The position numbers and the translations under genes are program-made. DNA of 64,000 nucleotides from Rhodanobacteraceae bacterium (GTDB lineage Bacteria; Pseudomonadota; Gammaproteobacteria; Xanthomonadales; Xanthomonadaceae): contig JACKOX010000009.1 of assembly GCA_024233975.1 (NCBI GenBank), positions 1-64,000 of the forward strand, written 5' to 3'. This document shows positions 55,875-64,000 of the stretch, one piece after another. Each line of letters opens with the position of its first letter. The first letter of the stretch is position 1. The notes below the pieces were generated by a model. The model ran no database searches. It was not told the origin of the DNA and saw nothing but the letters and a program-made list of their open reading frames with translations.

Positions 55875-56393
55875 ATGTGCTGGTTCGTTACCGTTGCGCT
55901 TCCTGATGTGGACGCCCGTGCCTTCGAGAGGACTGAGCGCGTCCGGCGGCAGCTTCATCTCAGCCCGGCAGGTGTCGACGGTGCTCCAGCCGGCTTTTTC
56001 GGGCAGCTGGTGACGCGTGGCGGGTGCTCCTGCGATTTGCTGCCATCGACTCCCCCCGATCTGGAGGCCGAGCTGGAAAAGGAAGCCAAAAGGCTTCGCC
56101 GCAAGCAATTTTCCGAAGCCAAAGTCTCGCGTGTTCTCGAAGCCATGCGAGAAAGGCTGTCACGGCCAATTCCGCCACGTGAAGGATGGAGCGACTTCAA
56201 AGGCTTTCTGGGCGACTTGTTGGCGAATGTCTCTGAAGTGTTGATCCATACAGAGTTTCGCGAAAACCCTGGCTACGATTCACTTCATGCCGAGCGCTCG
56301 CCGGAGCCTATGGCGCTTGACGATGTTCAGCGACAAGGCATGCCGGAGAACGTTTGGGTACGACTTGTCGGTTCGGAGCATAAGTCGCGGTGA
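55875..56393 (+). CDS. Unrecognised 172-residue protein between gspF and ftsE
   Basis: Starts at ATG 55875, only 6 bases after the gspF stop, so it is probably translated with the gsp operon. No signal peptide; begins MCWFVTVALPDVDAR. A Cys pair lies in GGCSCDLLP (about residue 50), followed by a charged helix (LEAELEKEAKRLRRKQF) and acidic ends. The cysteines could bind metal. I recognise no family, and it does not resemble gspG. Codon use does not stand out from its neighbours. Confidence 0.6.
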   Translation: MCWFVTVALPDVDARAFERTERVRRQLHLSPAGVDGAPAGFFGQLVTRGGCSCDLLPSTPPDLEAELEKEAKRLRRKQFSEAKVSRVLEAMRERLSRPIPPREGWSDFKGFLGDLLANVSEVLIHTEFRENPGYDSLHAERSPEPMALDDVQRQGMPENVWVRLVGSEHKSR

Positions 56394-56475
56394 TGGCGTC
56401 GCTGCGGCTCTTCCGGTGTGACTTGTCGTCGCGAAAAGGCGCGAGCGTGATACGGTTTGCCGCCCCTGAATCCGG

Positions 56476-57164
<689 letters not shown>

Positions 57165-57168
<4 letters not shown>

Positions 57169-58139
57169 ACCGCCGCGTCCGTCCGCGCCAGAAAGACGAC
57201 ACCACGCCGGCCACGCCGCGCCCCGGCATCGCCGAGCGCCTGGCCAGCTGGCGCGACCTGCATCTTTACAGCCTGTTCTCCAGCCTGGGCCGCCTGGCGC
57301 AGCGGCCCTGGGCCAGTCTGCTGACCATTGGCGTCATGGCCATCGCGCTGGCACTGCCGTTGGGATTGCTGCTGACACTGGGCAATGTCGGCCGGTTGGC
57401 CGGGGATCTGGAAAGTTCGCGCCAGCTCGGCCTGTTCCTTGAGCGCGAGGTGGACGCCGATGCCGCCGCCGCACTGGCGAAGCGGATCAAGGCCCGCGAC
57501 GATGTTGCTGCGGTCAGCATCCGCACGCCCGACGAAGGCCTGGCCGAATTCCGCGAGATGACCGATTTTGCCGGCGCCCTGCTGGTGCTGGACGGCAACC
57601 CGCTGCCGACGGTGCTGAACATCGAGCCGGCCGAGGCCACTGATCCGCAGCTGCTGGCCTCAGCCCTGGAGCAGCTGCCGGAAACCGACTTCGTCCAGTA
57701 CGACGCCGCCTGGCGCGAGCGCCTGCTGGCCTGGCTGGATTTCGGCCGCCGTTTCGCGCAGGTGATCGCGTTGCTGCTGGGTCTGGGCGCCCTGCTGGTG
57801 GTCGGCAATACGGTGCGCCTCGACATCCACAGCCGGGCCGACGAGATCAGTATCGTGCAACTCTTGGGCGCCACCGACGGTTTTGTGCGCCGGCCGTTCC
57901 TGTATCTCGGCCTCTGGTACGGGCTGGCAGCTGGACTGCTGGCGCTGCTACTGGTCGAAATCTGCGTCTGGGTGATCAGCGGGCCGCTGGCCTCACTCAC
58001 TGAAAGCTATGGCAGCCAGTTCCGTGCCGACAGCCTCGGTTTCGGCGGCAGCCTCGCCGTTCTGGGTCTTTCCGCGCTGCTTGGCTGGCTGGGCGCTTGG
58101 CTGGCGGCCGGCCATCACCTGCGTGCAACTGGCGACTGA
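57165..58139 (+). CDS. ftsX: Cell-division protein FtsX
   Basis: 324 residues. An N-terminal cytoplasmic part (1-45) is followed by a first helix (about 50-72, LLTIGVMAIALALPLGLLLTL), a periplasmic domain (about 80-190, LGLFLEREVDADAAAALAKR), and three helices in the FtsX permease half (about 200-320: FAQVIALLLGLGALLVVGN, GLAAGLLALLLVEI, LAVLGLSALLGWLG). This is the standard four-helix FtsX layout. Usually ftsEX is directly followed by rpoH; here five genes intervene. Confidence 0.95.
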
Positions 58140-58244
58140 ATCCTGGTCCCGGGCATTGGCCGTGCATGTGGGGCGGCAAAGATGGCAAGATCAGCAGTCC
58201 GGAACGCCCGTCACCCTGACGGTCGGGCCCGGCAGGGAGAATGC

Positions 58245-59105
58245 ATGAGCACGGTCGCCATTACCCGACATCTGAGCAGCGAGAACCCGCGCATCATGGT
58301 GGTGGACGGGTCCAAGGTCGTGCGCAGGATGATCGAGCAACTGCTGGTGAAGGAGCTGCCCGGCGCCACCGTGATCTCCTGCGAGACCGCCGCCGAGGCG
58401 CGCGAGGCGCTGCAGGAAGGCGTGGTCGATCTGGTGACCATGGCGCTGCGCCTGCCCGATCAGGACGGCCTCGAGCTCGCGCATTACATCCGCGAGCATA
58501 CGCCGCAGGCCTACATTCCGATCATCGTGGTTTCCGGCGACGTGCAGGAGCGCCTGGTCGACCGCAGCTTCACCGACGACGTCACCGACTATTTCGACAA
58601 GTCGCTGGGTTTCTCGGCGCTGACCGCGTTCATCCGTGGCTATGTCCGTCCGGAAGCCGAAGAGGGCGGCGAAGTGCTGTACGTGGAGGACAGCAAGGTC
58701 GTGGCGCTGGCCACCCGGCGCATGCTGGAAAAACATGGCCTCAACGTCACCCACGTGATCAGCGTGGAGGACGCGCTGGCGCACCTCGAAACCGACCGTG
58801 CCCAGGGCAACATCCCCGGCCCGGACATGGTGCTCACCGACGTCTATCTGAAGAGCGGACTCACCGGCAAGGATCTTCTGCAGAAGGTGCGCGGCCCCGA
58901 GTTCGGCTACGCCAAGGCTCAGTTGCCGATTCTGGTGATGACCGGCGACGACAACCCTTCCAACCAGAGCGACCTGATCCGCGCCGGCGCCAACGATCTG
59001 GTGCTGAAGCCGATCGAGGAGCGCCTGCTGGTCACCAAGCTGCTGTTCCAGATGCGCGTGGGCCGGCAGATGCGCGACCGTGTTGAAGGCAAGAGCGCTA
59101 CGTGA
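58245..59105 (+). CDS. Tandem receiver-domain protein with degenerate first receiver
   Basis: 286 residues from ATG 58245 (CAGGGAG upstream). Two receiver domains. The first (about 15-135) has IMVVDGSKVVRRM with only one acidic residue where two are expected, and VDLVTMALRLPDQDG with Ala67 in the phosphoacceptor position, so it probably cannot be phosphorylated. The second (about 143-265) is intact: Glu148/Asp149, Asp199 in MVLTDVYL, MTGDDN and Lys255. There is no output domain, so it acts by protein binding. The stop overlaps the GTG of ung. Confidence 0.82.
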   Translation: MSTVAITRHLSSENPRIMVVDGSKVVRRMIEQLLVKELPGATVISCETAAEAREALQEGVVDLVTMALRLPDQDGLELAHYIREHTPQAYIPIIVVSGDVQERLVDRSFTDDVTDYFDKSLGFSALTAFIRGYVRPEAEEGGEVLYVEDSKVVALATRRMLEKHGLNVTHVISVEDALAHLETDRAQGNIPGPDMVLTDVYLKSGLTGKDLLQKVRGPEFGYAKAQLPILVMTGDDNPSNQSDLIRAGANDLVLKPIEERLLVTKLLFQMRVGRQMRDRVEGKSAT

Positions 59106-59818
59106 GTGACGACGGCGGCCGCGTCCGCCTGCACGCATCCTGGAAATCGCGGCTGGCGGAGGTATTCGCCAGCGACGGCATGCAGCGGCTTCGGCAGTTC
59201 ATTGCCGAGCGCGGTCGCGCCGGCGCCGTCATCTTCCCGCCGCCGCGACTGTTTTTTGCCGCGCTGGACCACTCGCCCTTCGACGCCGTCAAGGTGGTCA
59301 TCCTCGGGCAGGACCCATACCACGGTCCCGGCCAGGCGCACGGCCTGAGTTTTTCCGTGCCGCCAGGCGTGCGCGTGCCGCCGTCGCTGAACAACATCTT
59401 CAGCGAGATCGAGAACGACCTGCGCATTCCGCGCCCCGACCACGGCTGCCTGACGCCCTGGGCGGATCGCGGCGTGCTGCTGCTCAACGCTGTTCTGAGC
59501 GTCGAGCAGGGGCAGGCGGGTTCCCACGCCGGCAAGGGCTGGGAAGCCTTCACCGACGCGGTGATCGATGCGCTCAATCGCGAGCGCGAGGGCATCGTGT
59601 TCCTGCTCTGGGGCAGCTACGCGCAGAAGAAGGGCGCGATCATCGATCGCCAGCGCCACTGCGTGCTGCGTGCGCCGCATCCGTCGCCGCTGTCCGCGCA
59701 CCGCGGATTCCTCGGCTGTGGCCACTTTGGCAAGACCAACCGCTATCTGCAGTCTCGTGGGCAGGCGCCCATTGACTGGTCGCTGCCACCGCGCGCCGAG
59801 CTGCCGGCTATCGGCTGA
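59102..59818 (+). CDS. ung: Uracil-DNA glycosylase (family 1)
   Basis: 238 residues from GTG 59102, overlapping the upstream stop (GTGA). Family-1 motifs: catalytic GQDPYHGPGQAHGLSFSV (Asp in the water-activating site), LLLNAVLSVEQGQAGSHAGKGWE, and HPSPLSAHRGFLGCGHF at the DNA intercalation loop. Removes uracil from DNA in base excision repair. Length is normal for bacterial Ung. Its start is probably translated by reinitiation after the receiver protein. Confidence 0.96.
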   Translation: MSDDGGRVRLHASWKSRLAEVFASDGMQRLRQFIAERGRAGAVIFPPPRLFFAALDHSPFDAVKVVILGQDPYHGPGQAHGLSFSVPPGVRVPPSLNNIFSEIENDLRIPRPDHGCLTPWADRGVLLLNAVLSVEQGQAGSHAGKGWEAFTDAVIDALNREREGIVFLLWGSYAQKKGAIIDRQRHCVLRAPHPSPLSAHRGFLGCGHFGKTNRYLQSRGQAPIDWSLPPRAELPAIG

Positions 59819-59926
59819 GCCGCTCTGGTCCGGGTTCGGCGGCGCCATGGCCGTGACAGCCGGCGCTTTTCCGGCCCGTCGGGCGTGCTATGTTCAATTT
59901 GAGCAAAACGATTCGGACTGGCCGCC

Positions 59927-60328
59927 ATGCGAGACAAAGTCGCCTCTGCTGCGCTCAACATGATCGAACGGGGTGGTCTGATCATCATCCTGATCGCCAC
60001 CCTGTTCGCCGGTTTCGGCGAGATCAGGCACATGTTCACGGTGGGGCAGGCATCGGTCACCGACCTGCTGCTGCTCTTCATGTACCTGGAAATCGTGTCG
60101 ATGGTGGCGGTGTACTGGCGCGCCGGAAAGCTGCCGGTGCGCATGCCGCTGTACGTCGCGATGGTTGGTCTGGCGCGGCACCTGATCGTCGACCAGCAGA
60201 TCGAGGCGATGGAACTGCTGGCGACCAGCTTCGGCATCCTGCTGCTGGCCTTCGCCGTGCTGGTGGTGCGCTACGGGCACCTCAAGTTTCCCTACGAGGA
60301 CAAGTTCGAGCCGCGCAATTTCAGCTGA
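59927..60328 (+). CDS. PsiE-family phosphate-starvation-inducible-like membrane protein
   Basis: 133 residues with about four membrane helices (IERGGLIIILIATLFAGF, LLLLFMYLEIVSMVAVYW, LLATSFGILLLAFAVLVV). The LYVAMVGLARHLIVDQQ segment matches the PsiE family. A TATGTT -10-like box precedes it (59889-59894). The family is induced by phosphate starvation in E. coli, but its function is unknown; no PhoB box was recognised here. Convergent with the response regulator at 60362. Confidence 0.8.
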   Translation: MRDKVASAALNMIERGGLIIILIATLFAGFGEIRHMFTVGQASVTDLLLLFMYLEIVSMVAVYWRAGKLPVRMPLYVAMVGLARHLIVDQQIEAMELLATSFGILLLAFAVLVVRYGHLKFPYEDKFEPRNFS

Positions 60329-60361
60329 GTGCGATCCCGCAGGTTGCTCCGGTAACAGCGA

Positions 60362-61027
60362 CTACTCGGCGACGGGTGTTACCGGCGCGCCGATCTTGCC
60401 GCTGGTGCGGCGGTGCAGGAAGCCGGCCTCGTCGCGCAGGCCCTCGATGCGGGCGAACACTTCCGAGCGGGCGAACGGCTTCTTCATGAAGTCGTCCGCG
60501 CCAATGCGCTGGGCGTAGAACTGCTCCACCGCCTGCTCGTTGCCGGAAATCATGATCACCGGGACTTCCTTGGTGCGCGGATCCCGGCGCAGGCGGCGCA
60601 GTGCCTCGAAACCGTTCATGCCTGGCAGCACGATGTCGAGGAAGATCAGGTCGGGTGGATCATCAAAAGCCGAGGCCAGCGCGGTTTCGGCGTCGGTGGC
60701 AACGATGGTTTCGTAGCTGTTCTGGTCCAGCATCTTGCGCAGCATGGCGACCAGGGTCTGTGAATCGTCGACGATCAGCACCCGGGTGCCGTCCGGCACG
60801 CTGCCACGTGGCTGGCGGCGGCGCTCCCGGAAACGCGGGATGTCGCGCTCGACGGCGGGCAATTCGGTGGTGGCCGCGGTATCGGCGGCCGGGCTTTCAT
60901 CGGTCGCCGGCGCGGCAGCCGTATCCGGCCAGCCGTCCAGCAGGTCGGCAACCGAACTGCTGCGCGCCGTCGTTGGCGCAGCAGGCGCCTTGCCGAACAT
61001 GGATTTGAATCGATCGAACAGCGACAT
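60362..61027 (-). CDS. Single-domain response regulator with disordered N-terminal extension
   Basis: 221 residues. The first about 75 are Pro/Ala/Thr-rich and likely unstructured, except for a short amphipathic start MSLFDRFKSMFGK that could be a binding peptide. The receiver domain (about 80-205) has Asp87-Asp88, phosphoacceptor Asp131 in FLDIVLPGMNGF, the MISGN loop and Lys183 in KKPF, so it should be functional. No DNA-binding output. It could pair with a kinase elsewhere or share a pathway with the double-receiver protein nearby. Divergent from rpoH. Confidence 0.85.
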   Translation of the reverse strand: MSLFDRFKSMFGKAPAAPTTARSSSVADLLDGWPDTAAAPATDESPAADTAATTELPAVERDIPRFRERRRQPRGSVPDGTRVLIVDDSQTLVAMLRKMLDQNSYETIVATDAETALASAFDDPPDLIFLDIVLPGMNGFEALRRLRRDPRTKEVPVIMISGNEQAVEQFYAQRIGADDFMKKPFARSEVFARIEGLRDEAGFLHRRTSGKIGAPVTPVAE

Positions 61028-61088
61028 TTTCCCCGACCAATGTGCTTCCCCGCCGCTACTCTACGCCATCCCCGGGCCGCGCCATACC

Positions 61089-61118
61089 CTTGAGACCCGC
61101 CCCGGCCGTCCCCAGATA
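61089..61118 (+). promoter_or_regulatory. Sigma-32-like promoter upstream of rpoH
   Basis: CTTGAGA (61089-61095), a 14-base spacer, and CCCCAGATA (61110-61118) match the heat-shock consensus CTTGAAA-N13-15-CCCCATnTA with one change in each box. It points toward rpoH, 115 bases before its start, and would make rpoH self-activating. Confidence 0.55.
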
Positions 61119-61174
61119 ACCGGCAGAGCCGGGCCCGTGGGGACGGGACTGCTATTGGGGAACTTGTGGGCGCG

Positions 61175-61201
61175 TTAGCACTCAAAGAGTCCGACTGCTA
61201 A
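61175..61201 (+). promoter_or_regulatory. CIRCE operator (HrcA site) upstream of rpoH
   Basis: TTAGCACTC (61175-61183), 9 bases, then GACTGCTAA (61193-61201). The CIRCE consensus is TTAGCACTC-N9-GAGTGCTAA: 17 of 18 positions match and the spacing is exact. HrcA bound here would lie between the sigma-32-like promoter and the rpoH start, 32 bases upstream of the ATG, and would block transcription in unstressed cells. Confidence 0.85.
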
Positions 61202-61217
61202 AGAGCGGGACGAATCC

Positions 61218-61226
61218 TGCTAAAAT
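61218..61226 (+). promoter_or_regulatory. Extended -10 promoter just before rpoH
   Basis: TGCTAAAAT gives a TGn extended -10 ending 7 bases before the ATG at 61234. If used, the start site falls at or next to the ATG, so the mRNA would be leaderless; it overlaps the downstream side of the CIRCE region. Confidence 0.4.
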
Positions 61227-61233
61227 GGGGGCC

Positions 61234-62103
<870 letters not shown>

Positions 62104-62127
62104 TCGGATCGGCAGAATGTAAATACC

Positions 62128-62169
62128 ACAAGGCCTCGGGAAACCGGGGCCTTGTCATTTGTGACAAGG
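62128..62169 (+). terminator. rpoH terminator with a competing second hairpin
   Basis: ACAAGGCCTCGG (62128-62139), GAAA loop, CCGGGGCCTTGT (62144-62155) form the terminator stem. The bases CCTTGTCA (62150-62157) can instead pair with TGACAAGG (62162-62169) around TTTG. The two stems exclude each other, as in attenuators. The following TonB-like gene starts 49 bases on. Confidence 0.6.
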
Positions 62170-62217
62170 CGTTGGTCATGACGACGGTGCCGCTACTTCA
62201 ACCTTTTGGGGGAACAG

Positions 62218-63018
62218 ATGTATCCAGCAAGATTTCCTGGCCTTTTTTCAACATTGTTCCTGGCTCTTTCCATGGCGGCTGCGGGCTCCGCGTCGGCGGG
62301 GAGCGTGAGAGTCACTCCGCCTGAACTGCCGAAGTTGGAGAAAGGCGAGCGCGACCTTGGGCTGGTTGAGATCGACGTCAGGATCAATGCCCAGGGCCAG
62401 CTGACCGCGCTGCGGCCCGTGCAGGGAACGGCAGCCGACCTGGTGCCGGCTCTGGAAAAGGCCATCAATCGCTGGCGCTTTTTGCCCGCCAAGCGCGACG
62501 GCAGGGCAGTGGACTGGGCAACGCGTGTGTCGGCGCAGCTGAAGGCCATGCCAGTTCAGGGCGGTTTCGCGTTGGCGGTGCGCAAGATCGACCTGCATGC
62601 CGTGTGGGTCAAGCATGGCGAGACACAGAAGATCGCCCGCTACCCGGTCAGCGCGCGGCGGCAGGGCCAGGAAGCGTTCGTGCTGGTGTTGGCGACGCCA
62701 CATCCCGAAGGCGGTGGTGCGGACGTGCTGTCGGTTGAAGTCAACGGAAAAACGGCGACCCGCTCCAATGACCTGCTGGGCGAGGCCGCCCGCGTCAGCG
62801 TTTCCGGATGGCCCTGGGAAGTGCTGGAGTGGGATGGGCAACGCTACGCCGAACAGATCTGCGCGCCGATGAGCTTCAGCCTCGGTCGCAACAACCGCCA
62901 TATCCGGCAATGGTCAGGCGACAAGGACGCGCAGCAAAAGGCCTGTCGAAAGATGCCGGGCGGCGTCGATTTCGAGCCGATCAAACTGGCCGAGGACGTG
63001 ATTGGTCGCCGCCTCTAG
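62218..63018 (+). CDS. Exported TonB-C-like paralog 1
   Basis: 266 residues from ATG 62218, with a very strong ribosome site (GGGGGAACAG). Signal peptide at 1-28 (ends GSASAGS). The first half (about 35-115) resembles a TonB C-terminal fold (EIDVRINAQGQLTAL, then INRWRFLPAKRDG). The second half (about 120-266) is shared with the next gene: KIDLHAVWVK, VLVLATPHP, SVEVNGK and WEVLEWDGQRYAEQICAPMS. Two Cys may pair. No membrane anchor. Role unknown; not a classical energy transducer. Confidence 0.7.
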   Translation: MYPARFPGLFSTLFLALSMAAAGSASAGSVRVTPPELPKLEKGERDLGLVEIDVRINAQGQLTALRPVQGTAADLVPALEKAINRWRFLPAKRDGRAVDWATRVSAQLKAMPVQGGFALAVRKIDLHAVWVKHGETQKIARYPVSARRQGQEAFVLVLATPHPEGGGADVLSVEVNGKTATRSNDLLGEAARVSVSGWPWEVLEWDGQRYAEQICAPMSFSLGRNNRHIRQWSGDKDAQQKACRKMPGGVDFEPIKLAEDVIGRRL

Positions 63019-63102
63019 CGTTTGCTTGCCTATGTCGCGGGCGCATCCTTCTTACGGCGCCTTCGTTCCTCGTCTGGTTCGATGAACATCAGAGCAACTC
63101 GC

Positions 63103-63127
63103 CAAGGCCCCGGTTTCCGGGGCCTTG
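63103..63127 (+). terminator. Terminator after TonB-like paralog 1
   Basis: CAAGGCCCCGG (63103-63113), TTT loop, CCGGGGCCTTG (63117-63127): perfect 11-bp stem, 84 bases after the stop. The right arm and next bases (CCGGGGCCTTGTCA) are identical to those of the rpoH terminator at 62144-62157. Confidence 0.75.
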
Positions 63128-63236
63128 TCACGTTTGGGAGAGGCGCTCGTCTCCAATCATCGTGTCGCTATTGCGCTCAGGGGTTCGTCCGGACGCAACA
63201 TGACCCGCCGAGGTTGGTGGGGCGACATCGTCGCGT

Positions 63237-63303
63237 GCCGTCAGTATGGTGAGCACGTGCGTGCCCTGGTGCCCGCTGGCCGGTGGGCTTCCATACTGAC
63301 AGC
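63237..63303 (+). repeat. Inverted repeat upstream of the second TonB-like paralog
   Basis: GCCGTCAGTATGG (63237-63249) and CCATACTGACAGC (63291-63303) are complementary with one mismatch across 41 bases that themselves contain a GC-rich hairpin. It lies 34 bases before the start of the next gene and could be an operator or a folded leader. The 63019-63337 gap holds this, the terminator at 63103 and no gene. Confidence 0.4.
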
Positions 63304-63337
63304 CCTTCCTGTCCCGGAATCCTGCAAGGAGTATTTG

Positions 63338-64000
63338 ATGCGTTACCCGCTTCTTCTGCTGTTGATGACCTTGGCTATGCCGCTTTCGGCTACCCAGATG
63401 GGGCGGATATCGGTGGGACCGCCCAGCCCGGCGGTGGAAGGCGAGAAGGTCCTGCAGCCCATTCGCGCAGACATCAAGGTGAGCGCAGACGGCACCCTGA
63501 CGGCGGTTCGAATGGACTCAGGGGTTCCGGGCTTCCTGACCGAGCCGTTCCAAAAAGCACTGAGTCGTTGGCGCTTCCTGCCGGCACAGGACAAGGGGGT
63601 TCCCTACGACTGGGCCACCCGTGTCTCGGTTTGGCTGGTTGCCGAGCAGACAGGCAAGGGGGTTGCGCTCAAGGTTCATGATGTCGACCTGACGACCGCC
63701 TGGTACGACGAAAGCAGGCGCTTCGAGGTGCCGACATACCCATCATCCATGCGGCGATCGGCGAAGGGCGCCAACGTAATGCTGCTGGTCAGGCCAGGCG
63801 AGGGAAAGAAGCGGAACAAGGTCCTCTCGGCTCTGGTGAACGGTGAGCCTGCGCGTGGAACAGATCCGTTCGCAAAGGCCGCCAGGGAGGCGGTCCGTCA
63901 GTGGCCGATGCTGGTCCTGCAGTGGGACGGCGTGCGTTACGCGGAAGTCACCTGCGTTCCGGTGACTTTCAGCATGGCGAAGGAGCCCGCTGAAAGAACG
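63338..64000 (+). CDS. Exported TonB-C-like paralog 2, cut by the window edge
   Basis: Open from ATG 63338 (AAGGAG about 6 bases upstream) to the last base, 221 codons without a stop. Signal peptide at about 1-18 (ends PLSAT). It follows the 62218 protein closely: LSRWRFLPAQDKGVPYDWAT, KVHDVDLTTAWYDE, LVRPGEGK, ALVNGEP and LVLQWDGVRYAEVTCVPVTF line up with the same segments there. It is therefore a tandem duplicate. The true end lies outside the window. Confidence 0.7.
   Translation, partial: MRYPLLLLLMTLAMPLSATQMGRISVGPPSPAVEGEKVLQPIRADIKVSADGTLTAVRMDSGVPGFLTEPFQKALSRWRFLPAQDKGVPYDWATRVSVWLVAEQTGKGVALKVHDVDLTTAWYDESRRFEVPTYPSSMRRSAKGANVMLLVRPGEGKKRNKVLSALVNGEPARGTDPFAKAAREAVRQWPMLVLQWDGVRYAEVTCVPVTFSMAKEPAERT

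Overview
The window looks like chromosomal DNA of a GC-rich gammaproteobacterium of the Xanthomonadales/Lysobacterales, probably on the Rhodanobacteraceae side. This is inferred from gene content: trxA next to rho, rhlB leading into gspCDEF, ftsEX and rpoH nearby, hemF, ycgL, many secreted peptidases, and several exported proteins ending in an IFxDGFE-like tail. No rRNA, tRNA, CRISPR array, transposase or integrase was seen.

Left part (1-11.5 kb). A GT-C-like membrane protein is preceded by a 49-codon remnant that starts exactly like helicase UvrD. A cluster of exported proteins follows: two trimeric-fibre-like proteins with 15-residue head repeats and a C-terminal S74 chaperone, two small tail-motif proteins, and a beta-lactamase-fold serine hydrolase. 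The cluster ends with an ECF sigma factor overlapping a TPR-bearing Ser/Thr kinase.

Middle part (11.5-46 kb). This is an accessory and housekeeping mix. Peptidases: an S10 carboxypeptidase, an amidohydrolase of the prolidase type, an S9 oligopeptidase and a tricorn-like S41 protease. Secreted repeat proteins: FG-GAP, CSLREA/beta-helix, and a DUF11-like protein. Also present are a VIT/vWA protein, a Skp/OmpH chaperone, hemF, a YdcF-like protein, ycgL, a giant ankyrin membrane protein, a CPA2/Kef antiporter and a 5'-truncated beta-helix remnant.

Right part (46-64 kb). Core information and envelope genes: rho and trxA leftward; rhlB, gspC, gspD, gspE, gspF, an orphan gene, ftsE, ftsX, a double-receiver protein, ung and psiE rightward; then a response regulator leftward and rpoH. 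The rpoH leader carries a near-perfect CIRCE operator and a sigma-32-like promoter, suggesting that HrcA and RpoH both control it. Two tandem TonB-C-like paralogs, each preceded by a similar hairpin, close the window; the second runs off the right edge.

The most interesting threads are: (1) five exported proteins sharing a C-terminal IFxDGFE-like tail with no membrane anchor, in the same window as type II secretion genes; (2) the rpoH control region; (3) the duplicated uvrD 5' end; (4) the secreted S74 fibre pair.
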